From Acidobacteriota bacterium (GTDB lineage Bacteria > Acidobacteriota > Terriglobia > Bryobacterales > UBA6623): a DNA stretch of 64,000 nucleotides. The number at the start of each line of letters is the position of its first letter. Position 1 is the first letter of the stretch. A program made the translations under genes and the position numbers. The DNA lies in the NCBI GenBank assembly GCA_016125275.1, contig WGMB01000007.1, forward strand, positions 124,001-188,000, given 5' to 3'. Below, piece after piece: positions 10,901 to 18,622 of this stretch. The notes under the pieces are model-generated. The model made no database searches, was not told the origin of the DNA, and saw only the letters and a program-made list of their open reading frames with translations.

Positions 10901-11302
10901 GGCACCCCGGATACGAACACCTTCAACCAGAACACCACCGGCGTCGGCGGCGCCAACCGCGGCGATGTGGTCCGCGATCCGAACCTGCCGAGCTCGGAGC
11001 GTTCGATCGATCGCTGGTTCGATACCGGCTTCGTGGTGGCGGGCCAGCCCGGCCAACTCGACAACGCCGGCCGCAACCTGATCGTGGGACCGCCGACGCA
11101 CAACTTCGACTTCTCGCTGTCGCGGCGCTTCTTCCTGCCTTTCGAAGGGCACATGATCCAGTTCCGCTTCGAGTCGTTCAACTTCACCAACACGGCCAAC
11201 TTCGGCCGTCCGAACACCGCGGTGGGCAGCGCCAACGCCGGCATCATCACGACTGCCAGCCAGCCGCGCCGCATCCAGTTCGGCCTGAAGTACATCTTCT
11301 AG
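7943..11302 (+). CDS. Oar-like TonB-dependent receptor, copy 1
   Basis: 1119 residues from ATG 7943, which follows a strong GGGGGGA site and gives a signal peptide (SVRLAGLLLVVAVTAFG). An upstream in-frame start at 7895 is less likely because it lacks such a site. After the leader comes a carboxypeptidase-regulatory-like beta domain (about 25-115: TIQGVVSDNSGAVIPGATVTI), then a plug with MPLNGRNYLELAKF and VLVDGADNSSRN, then a long beta-barrel ending FGLKYIF with the terminal aromatic typical of outer-membrane barrels. This Oar-like family is very abundant in Acidobacteriota and is thought to import large substrates with TonB energy; the substrate is unknown. It is a tandem near-copy of the next gene and has its own terminator. 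Confidence 0.93.
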   Translation: MWKDSVRLAGLLLVVAVTAFGQAQGTIQGVVSDNSGAVIPGATVTITNVDTGVERTTQSNQVGFYSVPALNPGPYKATAASDGFAPTELANLRLEVSQTLRADFQLSVGSVTEVVEVSAAAQLVQSEKTEVGQVIDSKRILEMPLNGRNYLELAKFSVGVLPARDLGKGTRQDGEGGGEGGLLAMGMHAAQTNVLVDGADNSSRNSGGALGFQAQATKPSVDAVGEFKVITNNISAEYGYRMGAKVIVSTKSGTNKLHGSAYEFLRNSNLDGTNFFANRSGAPKPTLRRNQFGATVGGPIIKNKMFGFFSWQTTKERLGQSFLSSVPTAAVKNGDFSGEPNPNMAIYDPLTLAGGKREAFPNFMIPSTRFDPVAKGIVDLYPDPNLGGTRNNYFNSPSDTIDSNQYDMKWDYNVNDNNRAFIRYSIRDENVLNNCPLPLPACGGTGQTVKLPGNNVAAAFQSTFGASMFNELRFGYTHFPTAFDIPFTENLNSTYGIKGAPGDSLGDGLDQGFSLFVPGSNFTSAGPRAFWPNINNLDNLQISDNFSIIKGNHTIKLGFEYRRTDVPRYPSRFRRGQFNFSGQFTAEQPGSGASRGATGSGMADMLLGWANNETWGFPNGEEIISPYMGTFVQDDWKVTNKLTINMGIRYERFLPPTFPNPSTQTVSRFLTEINGRPFGDGEGLPVGAPGAWGEAEYLPYFVQPTSSSDSGGKTDNNNFAPRLGLAYRATEKTVIRVGGGLFYGESDNVQGESARFFTGAPLANEFNAQQPFTQTSLFVKDGFAPVTPEGFPAPGLSATTAQDGAWPQFYSGQWFLDLQQQLPLDTLLTIGYNGTSTSQLASGININRPLTLGDGSVNVNNRRIRPFFNNVNLVGAQFMNANYNSLTVKAEKRLTKGFTFLSSFTWSHNIDYGNENLFQGAASQERFTYNKSIERGNASLDRRLAYVLSTVYELPFGKGKSFLNGNGVGRWVLGDWQIGGILSLLRGTPDTNTFNQNTTGVGGANRGDVVRDPNLPSSERSIDRWFDTGFVVAGQPGQLDNAGRNLIVGPPTHNFDFSLSRRFFLPFEGHMIQFRFESFNFTNTANFGRPNTAVGSANAGIITTASQPRRIQFGLKYIF

Positions 11303-11327
11303 GCCACGCCTCCAACCCACGACCCGG

Positions 11328-11363
11328 AACCGCTGCCGAGACACCCTCGGCAGCGGTTTCTGC
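11328..11363 (+). terminator. terminator after receptor copy 1
   Basis: A perfect 13-bp stem, AACCGCTGCCGAG (11328-11340) with CTCGGCAGCGGTT (11346-11358), a 5-nt loop, and a following TCTGCTT tract. Confidence 0.85.
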
Positions 11364-11586
11364 TTGATGTCGTCCGGACCCTTTTCGTACGGGGTTGGTT
11401 CTCACGAAATCATGGGTCTCTCCTATCCGATTCCATGGGTAGCGATCCCAGGGTTGCATCGGAGCTGTTTCGTACAAATCCTCGCTTCGACCAGGCGCCG
11501 CGCCCGGCTCTAAAACCATCGCAAGCAGCAGAAACAAAAGAACTTCCGGCCGCCGCAAAACAACCGCTCCCGAACCGCTCCCGGAG

Positions 11587-11613
11587 CCCCCGGAGAGCCC
11601 GAAACTCCGGGGG
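11587..11613 (+). promoter_or_regulatory. hairpin in the leader of receptor copy 2
   Basis: CCCCCGGAG (11587-11595) pairs perfectly with CTCCGGGGG (11605-11613) around a 9-nt loop, about 160 bp before the start codon. There is no T-run. It could be an RNA structure in the 5' leader or a DNA site; its function is not shown by the sequence. Confidence 0.4.
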
Positions 11614-11773
11614 CGGGGGACTCTGGTTCCATTGCTGCAAGCCTTTGCAGCCTGCTAGCTTTCAAACTGCGCCTTTCCGGGGATGGGGGTCTCTGGAAGG
11701 CGAGTTTTGGGTCGAGTGGTCGCCTCCCACGTGGGAGGGCAAACGGCTGCCATGAGGATAGTCGAGAAAGCTT

Positions 11774-14700
11774 ATGTGGAACGCAACCGTTCGAGGAGTC
11801 GGACTGTTCCTCGTCGCCGCGATTGCGGCGTTCGGACAGTCTCAGGGAACGATCCAAGGGGTCGTGACCGACGATAGCGCCGCGGTCATTCCGGGCGCAG
11901 AAGTTACGTTGACTAATTTGGACACCGGCGTCGCGCGTACGACGCAGTCCAACCAAGTCGGTTTTTACTCGGTTCCGGGCTTGAACCCGGGGCCCTACAA
12001 GGCGACGGCGACGGCGGAAGGCTTTGCGCCGACCGAGCTGTCGAACCTGCGGCTCGAGGTCGGCCAGACCTTGCGCGCGGACTTTCAGCTCAGCCTCGGT
12101 TCGGTGACCGAGGTCGTCGAAGTTTCGGCCGCCGCTCAGTTGGTGCAGTCAGAAAAGACGGAAGTCGGTCAGGTGATCGACTCCAAGCGCATCCTCGAGA
12201 TGCCGCTCAACGGCCGCAACTACCTGGAGCTTGCCAAGTTCTCCGTCGGCGTGTTGCCGGCGCGCGACCTGGGCAAGGGCACCCGCCAGGACGGCGAGAG
12301 CGGCGGCGAAGGCGGCCTGCTCGCGATGGGCATGCACGCCGCCCAGACCAACGTGCTGCTGGACGGCGCGGACAACTCCTCGCGCAACTCCGGCGGCGCC
12401 CTGGGCTTCCAGGCGCAGGCCACCAAGCCTTCGGTCGACGCCGTGGGCGAGTTCCGCGTCATCACCAACAACATCAGCGCCGAGTACGGCTACCGTATGG
12501 GCGCCAAGGTCATCGTTTCCACCAAGTCCGGCACCAACCAGTTGCACGGCTCGGCTTACGAGTTCCTGCGCAACTCCAGCCTCGACGGCTCGAACTTCTT
12601 CGCCAACCGCTCCGGCGCGCCCAAGCCGACCCTGCGCCGCAACCAGTTCGGCGCCACCGTCGGCGGCCCGATCATCAAGAACAAGATGTTCGGCTTCTTC
12701 TCGTGGCAGACGACCAAACAGCGCCTGGGCCAGAGCTTCCTGTCGTCGGTTCCGACCGCGGCGGTCAAGAACGGCGACTTCTCCGGCGAGCCGAACCCGA
12801 ACATGGCGATCTTCGATCCGCTGACGCTGGCCGGCGGCAAGCGCACGGCTTTCCCGAACTTCATGATTCCCTCGACGCGGTTCGACCCGGTCGCCAAGGG
12901 CATCGTGGACCTGTACCCCGATCCGAACCTGCCCGGAACGCGCAACAACTACTTCTACTCGCCGTCGGACACCATCGACTCGAATCAGTACGACATGAAG
13001 TGGGACTACAACGTCAACGACGCCCACCGCGCCTTCATTCGCTACTCGATTCGTGACGAGAACGTGCTCAACAACTGCCCGCTGCCGTTGCCGGCCTGCG
13101 GCGGTACGGGTCAGACCGTGAAGCTGCCGGGCAACAACGTGGCGGCGGCGTTCCAGTCGACCTTCGGCGCCTCGATGTTCAACGAGCTGCGCTTCGGCTA
13201 CACGCACTTCCCCACCGCGTTCGACATCCCGTTCACCGAGAACCTGAATTCGAGCCTCGGCATCAAGGGCGCCCCGGGCGACTCGCTCGGTGACGGCCTG
13301 GATCAGGGCTACTCGCTGTTCGTGCCGGGCAGCAACTTCACCAGCGTCGGCCCGCGGGCGTTCTGGCCGAACATCAACAACCTGGATAACCTGCAGATCT
13401 CGGACAACTTCGCGATCATCAAGGGCAACCACACGGTGAAGTTCGGCGTGGAGTACCGCCGCACCGACGTGCCGCGCTACCCGTCGCGCTTCCGCCGCGG
13501 TCAGTTCAACTTCAACGGCCAGTTCACTGCCGAGCAGCCGGCCAGCGGCGCCAGCCGCGGCGCCACGGGCTCGAGCATGGCGGACATGCTGTTGGGCTGG
13601 GCCAACAACGAGACCTGGGGCTTCCCCAACGGCGAAGAGATCATCTCGCCCTACCTCGGCACGTTCGTGCAGGACGACTGGAAGGTCACCAACAAGCTGA
13701 CCATCAACATGGGCATCCGCTATGAGCGGTTCCTGCCCCCGACGTTCCCGAATCCTTCCACCCAGACGGTGTCGCGCTTCCTGACCGAGATCAACGGCCG
13801 TCCGTTCGGCGACGGCGAGGGACTTCCCGTCGGCGCCCCCGGCGCCTGGGGTGAAGCCCAGTACCTGCCGTACTTCGTGCAGCCGACCAGCAGCAGCGAT
13901 TCCGGCGGCAAGACCGACAACAACAACTTCGCGCCGCGGTTGGGCATCGCCTACCGCGTGACCGAGAAGACCGTGCTCCGCGCCGGCGGCGGCATCTTCT
14001 ACGGCGAGTCCGACAACGTGCAGGGCGAGAGCGCCCGCTTCTTCACCGGCGCTCCGCTGGCGAACGAGTTCACCGCGCAGCAGCCCTTCACTCAGACCTC
14101 TCTGTTCGTGCAGGACGGCTTCGCGCCGGTCACCCCCCAGGGCTTCCCGGCTCCGGGTCTGGGCGCCACGACCGCCAAGGACGGCGCCTGGCCGCAGTTC
14201 TACTCCGGGCAGTGGTTCTTCGACCTGCAGCAGCAGTTGCCGTTCGACACGCTGCTGACCGTCGGCTACAACGGGACGTCGACGTCGCAGTTGGCCTCCG
14301 GCATCAATATCAACCGGCCCGTGACGCTGGGCGACGGTTCGATCAACGTCAACAACCGCCGCATCCGGCCGTTCTTCAACGGCGTGACGATGGTCGGTTC
14401 GCAGTTCAACAACGCCAACTACAACTCGCTGACGGTGAAGGCCGAGAAACGCCTGACCAAGGGCTTCACCTTCCTGAGCTCGTTCACCTGGTCGCACAAC
14501 ATCGACTACGGCGACGAGAACCTGTTCCAGGGAGACACCGGCCAGGAGCGCTACACCTACAACCAGTCGATCGAGCGCGGCAACGCCTCCCTCGACCGGC
14601 GCTTGGCGTACGTGCTCAGCACCGTCTACGAGCTGCCGTTCGGCAAGGGCAAGTCCTACCTCAACGGCAACGGCGTGGGCCGCTGGATCCTGGGCGACTG

Positions 14701-15133
14701 GCAGATCGGCGGCATCCTGTCGCTACTGCGCGGCACCCCCGACAGCCACACCTTCAACGCCGACACCACCGGCGTGGGCGGCGCCAACCGCGGCGACGTG
14801 GTCAGCAACCCGAACCTGCCTGCCTCGGAGCGCACGATCGATCGCTGGTTCAACACCAGCTTCGTGACGGCGGGCCAGCCCTTCCAACTCGACAACGCCG
14901 GTCGTAACCTGATCGTGGGACCGCCCACCCAGAACTTCGACTTCTCGTTGTCGCGGCGCTTCTTCCTGCCCTTCGAGGGCCACTCGCTCCAGTTCCGGTT
15001 CGAGTCGTTCAACTTCACCAACCACCCGAACTTCGGCCGTCCGAACACCGCGGTGGGCAGCGCCAACGCCGGCGTCATCACCTCGGCTTCGGAGCCGCGG
15101 CGCATTCAGTTCGGTCTGAAGTACATCTTCTAG
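11774..15133 (+). CDS. Oar-like TonB-dependent receptor, copy 2
   Basis: 1119 residues, exactly the length of copy 1 and collinear with it along the whole protein with no visible indel. It shares the signal peptide (GVGLFLVAAIAAFG), the carboxypeptidase-regulatory-like domain, the plug (MPLNGRNYLELAKF, LLDGADNSSRN) and a barrel ending FGLKYIF. Substitutions are scattered and mostly conservative; clusters lie in barrel segments such as VTMVGSQFNN versus VNLVGAQFMN. Tandem duplication is the simplest origin. Different ligands or expression conditions are possible. It ends 40 bp before a strong terminator. Confidence 0.93.
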   Translation: MWNATVRGVGLFLVAAIAAFGQSQGTIQGVVTDDSAAVIPGAEVTLTNLDTGVARTTQSNQVGFYSVPGLNPGPYKATATAEGFAPTELSNLRLEVGQTLRADFQLSLGSVTEVVEVSAAAQLVQSEKTEVGQVIDSKRILEMPLNGRNYLELAKFSVGVLPARDLGKGTRQDGESGGEGGLLAMGMHAAQTNVLLDGADNSSRNSGGALGFQAQATKPSVDAVGEFRVITNNISAEYGYRMGAKVIVSTKSGTNQLHGSAYEFLRNSSLDGSNFFANRSGAPKPTLRRNQFGATVGGPIIKNKMFGFFSWQTTKQRLGQSFLSSVPTAAVKNGDFSGEPNPNMAIFDPLTLAGGKRTAFPNFMIPSTRFDPVAKGIVDLYPDPNLPGTRNNYFYSPSDTIDSNQYDMKWDYNVNDAHRAFIRYSIRDENVLNNCPLPLPACGGTGQTVKLPGNNVAAAFQSTFGASMFNELRFGYTHFPTAFDIPFTENLNSSLGIKGAPGDSLGDGLDQGYSLFVPGSNFTSVGPRAFWPNINNLDNLQISDNFAIIKGNHTVKFGVEYRRTDVPRYPSRFRRGQFNFNGQFTAEQPASGASRGATGSSMADMLLGWANNETWGFPNGEEIISPYLGTFVQDDWKVTNKLTINMGIRYERFLPPTFPNPSTQTVSRFLTEINGRPFGDGEGLPVGAPGAWGEAQYLPYFVQPTSSSDSGGKTDNNNFAPRLGIAYRVTEKTVLRAGGGIFYGESDNVQGESARFFTGAPLANEFTAQQPFTQTSLFVQDGFAPVTPQGFPAPGLGATTAKDGAWPQFYSGQWFFDLQQQLPFDTLLTVGYNGTSTSQLASGININRPVTLGDGSINVNNRRIRPFFNGVTMVGSQFNNANYNSLTVKAEKRLTKGFTFLSSFTWSHNIDYGDENLFQGDTGQERYTYNQSIERGNASLDRRLAYVLSTVYELPFGKGKSYLNGNGVGRWILGDWQIGGILSLLRGTPDSHTFNADTTGVGGANRGDVVSNPNLPASERTIDRWFNTSFVTAGQPFQLDNAGRNLIVGPPTQNFDFSLSRRFFLPFEGHSLQFRFESFNFTNHPNFGRPNTAVGSANAGVITSASEPRRIQFGLKYIF

Positions 15134-15157
15134 GCCGCACCGAAAAGACCAACCCAA

Positions 15158-15199
15158 AACGGGCGTCGCGGATCTCCGCGGCGCCCGTTTCCTTTTTCC
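15158..15199 (+). terminator. terminator after receptor copy 2
   Basis: A near-perfect 14-bp stem, AACGGGCGTCGCGG (15158-15171) with CCGCGGCGCCCGTT (15176-15189), a 4-nt loop and a following TCCTTTTT tract. Confidence 0.88.
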
Positions 15200-15209
15200 G
15201 ACACGGGGG

Positions 15210-16907
15210 CTAGGAGAAGCGGCGCCGGGCGACGTGCTCGCGGGCGCGGGCGGCGGTCTTTTGGTCGATGCGGCCGTCGGCGGCGTAGTACTCGATCATC
15301 TCGCTCACGTTGTAGAGCGCATGGACGGGATAGCCCTGCTCGCGCAGAATCCTGGCGCCGCCCTGCTCGCGGTCCACCACCACCAGGATGCGGGTCACTG
15401 ACAGGCCGTCCTTGGCCAGCTCTTCGATCGACCACAGCTTGGTCCGGCCGGAAGCCATCACGTCGTCGAGGAGCGTGATCTCCCGGCTGCGGTCGCCGAT
15501 GCCCATATAGGCGCTGGCGCCGGAGCGGCCGCCGGGGTAGTTGGCCGGCTTCTTGCGGAGCTGCCCGTAGGCGATGGCGCGGTCGCGGCCTCGCGAGGCC
15601 AGCGCCGTGGCCAGGGCGATGGGCGTGGCCGTGTCCGGAATGCCGATGACCTGCTGCGCTGCCTCCGGCGGAGCCAGCTCGCAGATCTTGTCGCACAGCG
15701 CCTTGCCCAACGCCGACAGCGTCTCCAGGTGATCGTAGAGCCTGTGCCGCAGGTCGATGAAGATCGGCGTATGCAGGGCGTACTCTTCGGCCACGCGGTC
15801 GCCGAACAGCACCAGGCCCTCGTCCCAAAAGGCTTCCAGCAGCGGATCGGCAGCGGTCTTGGGCGCGGCGGACATCGAGAGGTAGCGGCGTTCGCCGGCG
15901 CGACGGCGCAGGTACTCGATCACCGGCGGCGGCACGGCCAAGGCTTCCAGTCTAGTATCGTCGTCGAGCTCCAGGCGGAGGGAGTCGCTTTGCCCGGCCG
16001 ACACCTTGCGGGGCCAGTCCGGCTCGCCCAGCAGCACCCGCCCCAGCCCGATCAGCGCCGGGCCTTGCTCCAGCGCCCGGACGCCCTGCTCGGGCAGCCC
16101 CAGGCCTCCCACTGCCATCACCGCGCAACGCTCCCCCAGGCTCTCGGCCAGCGCCGCGGCGCGCGGCCTGGCGTCGTCCGGGTCGCGCACGGAGCCCGCA
16201 AAGTAGTCCTTGGCGGCTACATCCAGCGCTTCCACGCCGGCCGCGCACAGCAGCTCCGCCAGCTCGAGCGTCTGGTCGAGGGCGATGCCGCCTTCCCCGG
16301 GCTCCTCGGGGTCGAGACGGTACCAGCAGGGCCCGCCGAAGGCCTCGCACACCGCTTCGACCACGGCTCGGGGAAACCGCGCGCGGTCCGCCAGCCGCGG
16401 TCCGCCCCAACGCCAAGCGCGGCTGTTGGTCTTGGCCGAGAAGAGCTGCTGGAGCAGCTCGCGGTGGCCGCCATGCAGCGCCACTCCGTCGAAGCCAGCT
16501 TGGCGGACGCGCCGCGCGGCGGCCGAGAAGGACCCGATCAGCCGGGCCGCGTCGGCCTCGTCGAGCGAGCCCGCGCCGGCGCCGGCGTGCGAGAGCTGTG
16601 CGATCGCCAACGCGCCGCCCTCGCGGATCGCCGCCGCGCAGCGCTCCAGCGACCCCGTCAGGCCGTCGTGGTCGCAGCGCCAGTTGCCCGGGAACGCCAC
16701 GCCGTCCTCGGCGACGGCGCAGCCGGCCGTCACGATCGCAGCCAGCCCGCCCTCGGCCCGGCGGCGGTAGTAGGCCAACTCCGACGCTCCCGCCGAGCCG
16801 TCGGCGTCGGCCCCGAAGGTCGGCATCGGCGCCATCACCAGGCGGTTCTTCAGGAGCTTGCCCGACCGCGGCAGCCGGAACGGCTCGAACAGCTTCGCAA
16901 AGCTCAC
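15210..16907 (-). CDS. fusion of an Old Yellow Enzyme-like flavin oxidoreductase and an orotate-phosphoribosyltransferase-like domain
   Basis: 565 residues in one uninterrupted frame. Residues 1-343 form an Old Yellow Enzyme-like FMN barrel: KNRLVMAPM at 20-28, AQLSHAG at 103-109, the active-site pair HGGH at 145-148, LLQQLFSAKTNSR at 151-163, and the C-terminal phosphate motif LGRVLLGEPDWPRK at 288-301. The usual YGGS-N-R block is altered (WGGPRLADRARF). Residues 344-565 resemble orotate phosphoribosyltransferase: IDLRHRLY at 384-391, IPDTATPIALATALA, the loop LRKKPANYPGG near 450-460, the PRPP motif ITLLDDVMASGRTK at 477-490 and DREQGG at 512-517. In the loop the second catalytic Lys of OPRT is replaced. 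Start ATG 16907 lies 4 bp from the acyl-CoA ligase stop, so the two are likely co-transcribed. What the enzyme does is unknown; coupling a flavin redox step to nucleotide formation is an inference. Confidence 0.85.
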   Translation of the reverse strand: MSFAKLFEPFRLPRSGKLLKNRLVMAPMPTFGADADGSAGASELAYYRRRAEGGLAAIVTAGCAVAEDGVAFPGNWRCDHDGLTGSLERCAAAIREGGALAIAQLSHAGAGAGSLDEADAARLIGSFSAAARRVRQAGFDGVALHGGHRELLQQLFSAKTNSRAWRWGGPRLADRARFPRAVVEAVCEAFGGPCWYRLDPEEPGEGGIALDQTLELAELLCAAGVEALDVAAKDYFAGSVRDPDDARPRAAALAESLGERCAVMAVGGLGLPEQGVRALEQGPALIGLGRVLLGEPDWPRKVSAGQSDSLRLELDDDTRLEALAVPPPVIEYLRRRAGERRYLSMSAAPKTAADPLLEAFWDEGLVLFGDRVAEEYALHTPIFIDLRHRLYDHLETLSALGKALCDKICELAPPEAAQQVIGIPDTATPIALATALASRGRDRAIAYGQLRKKPANYPGGRSGASAYMGIGDRSREITLLDDVMASGRTKLWSIEELAKDGLSVTRILVVVDREQGGARILREQGYPVHALYNVSEMIEYYAADGRIDQKTAARAREHVARRRFS

Positions 16908-16911
16908 CCGT

Positions 16912-18525
16912 TCATCCTTGCACGCGCTTGGCGAGCCCGGCCCAGTACGGCTCCCGCAGAGCCCGCTTGAGGATCTTGCCGGTGGCGCCCTTCGGCAGCT
17001 CGTCGCGGATCTCCACCGAGCTGGGGACCTTGAAGTGCGCCAGGTGCGCCCGCACGTGATCGCGAATCTCCTGCTCGGTCGCGGTGCAGCCGGGCTTGAG
17101 CGTCACGATCGCCTTGGGCGTCTCGCCCCACTTGGCGTCCGGCACCCCGATGACGGCGCACTCGCCCACCGCGGCGAGCTCTGCGATGACCTTTTCGATC
17201 TCCAGCGATGAGATGTTCTCGCCGCCGGAGATGATGATGTCCTTCTTGCGGTCCACGATCAGGACGTAGCGCTCGGAGTCCCAGCAAGCCATGTCGCCGG
17301 TCCGGAGCCACGTCCCATCCATGGCCTCGGCGGTCGCCTCGGGCTCGGCCCAGTAGCCGTCCATCACCAGGTCGCCGCGAATCTGCACCTCGCCGATGGT
17401 GTGGAGGTCGCGCGGAACCTCCGCGCCCTGCTCGTCCACCACGCGCATCTCCGCGCCGGGCAGGCCCACGCCCGTCATCGCCTGCCGCCGGATGCGCTCC
17501 TCGTCGTCCAGAGGCCCCAGCGAGGACTTGGCATGGGCCGTGGCCGCTACCGGGCCGGATTCGGTCAAGCCGTAGCCGGCGACCGCCCGGCAGCCCAGCC
17601 GCTGCTCCAGCGCGCGGATCAGCGCCGGCGACGAGGCCGCCCCGCCGAGGGTGATCTCCTCCAGGCTCGACAGATCGTAGCGGTCCAGCTCCTCGCAATG
17701 CAGCAAAGCGGTCGCCATCGTCGGCACCATCGAGAACGACGTCACGCCCTCGCGCTCGATCAGCTCGCAGACGACCTTCGGCTCAAAGCGCTTCAGCATC
17801 ACGTGGCGTCCGCCCACCAGCGTGACCGTGTGCGCGCGGCCCCAGCCGTTGGCGTGGAACAGCGGGATCGAGTGCATCTCCACCCGCTTGTCGGCCGCCC
17901 TGAGCCCGTCGAGCCGCTGCGCCCCCAGCAGCACCCCGATCGCGTGCATGTAGAGCGTACGGTGGCTCAGCATCACGCCCTTGGGGCGGCCGGTGGAGCC
18001 GCTGGTGTAGAACAGCTCCGCGATGGCGTCTTCGTCGTAGCCGGTGAAGTCCGGCTCGCTCGGCTCGGCCGCGGCGAGCAGCCCCTCATAGCCGGGCCGT
18101 TCGACCCAGTCGGGCAGGTCGGCGCGCTCCTGCAACGAGAGCCAGCGCAGCTCCGGGCGCTGCGCCCGCAATGCTTCCGCCAGGGGCAGAAACTCCGGGT
18201 CGAACAGCACCAGCTTGGAGCCGGAGTGCCGCAGGATATAGGTCTGCTCTTCCGGCGCCAGCCGGACGTTCAATGACAGCAGGATCGCCCGGGCCATCGG
18301 CGCGCCGTAGTAGAGCTCCAGCAGGTGGTGGCAATTGAAGCTCAGGCTCGCCACCCGGTCGCCCGGGCCGATCCCCAGCGCCTTCAGCCCGGCGGCCAGT
18401 CGGCAGGTTCGGTCCAGGAATTCGGAGTAGGGGATGCGCCGGTCGCCGTCCACCACGCCGACCTTCGAGGGGTACTCCTGCGCGGCGCGCAACAGGCAGC
18501 GGAGGGGAGTCAACGGTAGCTTCAT
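16912..18525 (-). CDS. fatty acyl-CoA ligase (ANL superfamily)
   Basis: 537 residues, full length for an acyl-CoA synthetase, which activates a carboxylic acid with ATP and then CoA. The AMP-binding motif YTSGSTGRPKGV is near residue 175, followed by GYGLTESGPV, the hinge-region TGDMACWD and IVDRKKDIIISGGENIS, and the catalytic C-terminal Lys in LPKGATGKILKR. The sequence looks closest to medium/long-chain acid ligases, but chain length cannot be fixed. It is 4 bp upstream of the OYE-OPRT fusion gene and 97 bp downstream of the FGE-AMIN gene, all on the same strand. Confidence 0.9.
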   Translation of the reverse strand: MKLPLTPLRCLLRAAQEYPSKVGVVDGDRRIPYSEFLDRTCRLAAGLKALGIGPGDRVASLSFNCHHLLELYYGAPMARAILLSLNVRLAPEEQTYILRHSGSKLVLFDPEFLPLAEALRAQRPELRWLSLQERADLPDWVERPGYEGLLAAAEPSEPDFTGYDEDAIAELFYTSGSTGRPKGVMLSHRTLYMHAIGVLLGAQRLDGLRAADKRVEMHSIPLFHANGWGRAHTVTLVGGRHVMLKRFEPKVVCELIEREGVTSFSMVPTMATALLHCEELDRYDLSSLEEITLGGAASSPALIRALEQRLGCRAVAGYGLTESGPVAATAHAKSSLGPLDDEERIRRQAMTGVGLPGAEMRVVDEQGAEVPRDLHTIGEVQIRGDLVMDGYWAEPEATAEAMDGTWLRTGDMACWDSERYVLIVDRKKDIIISGGENISSLEIEKVIAELAAVGECAVIGVPDAKWGETPKAIVTLKPGCTATEQEIRDHVRAHLAHFKVPSSVEIRDELPKGATGKILKRALREPYWAGLAKRVQG

Positions 18526-18622
18526 GCGTCGCGCCCCGGGACTCAGCCGCCTTGGGGCTCGACAGATTCCAACAGATTGCGCCCTCCGCTGTCCAGGATC
18601 GGCGGGGCTTTCCGAACGCCGG

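Larger units (their letters stand above)
11303..11773. other. intergenic region between the two receptors
   Basis: 471 bp without a gene. It holds the terminator of receptor 1 (11328-11358) and a second hairpin at 11587-11613. The leader here shows no obvious similarity to the leader of receptor 1 beyond the bases around the start codon, although the coding parts are near copies. Confidence 0.65.

Noticed and set aside
12149-14497. A 782-residue open frame antisense to receptor copy 2
   Set aside because: Composition is repetitive VQ/RH-rich and it mirrors the receptor codons; a similar shadow exists under copy 1.
15210-16907. N-terminal half is dihydroorotate dehydrogenase (a DHODH-OPRT fusion)
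   Set aside because: The motifs (HGGH, QLSHAG, GRVLLGEPDW) are those of Old Yellow Enzyme, and the DHODH N-S-PN and catalytic Cys/Ser blocks are not seen.
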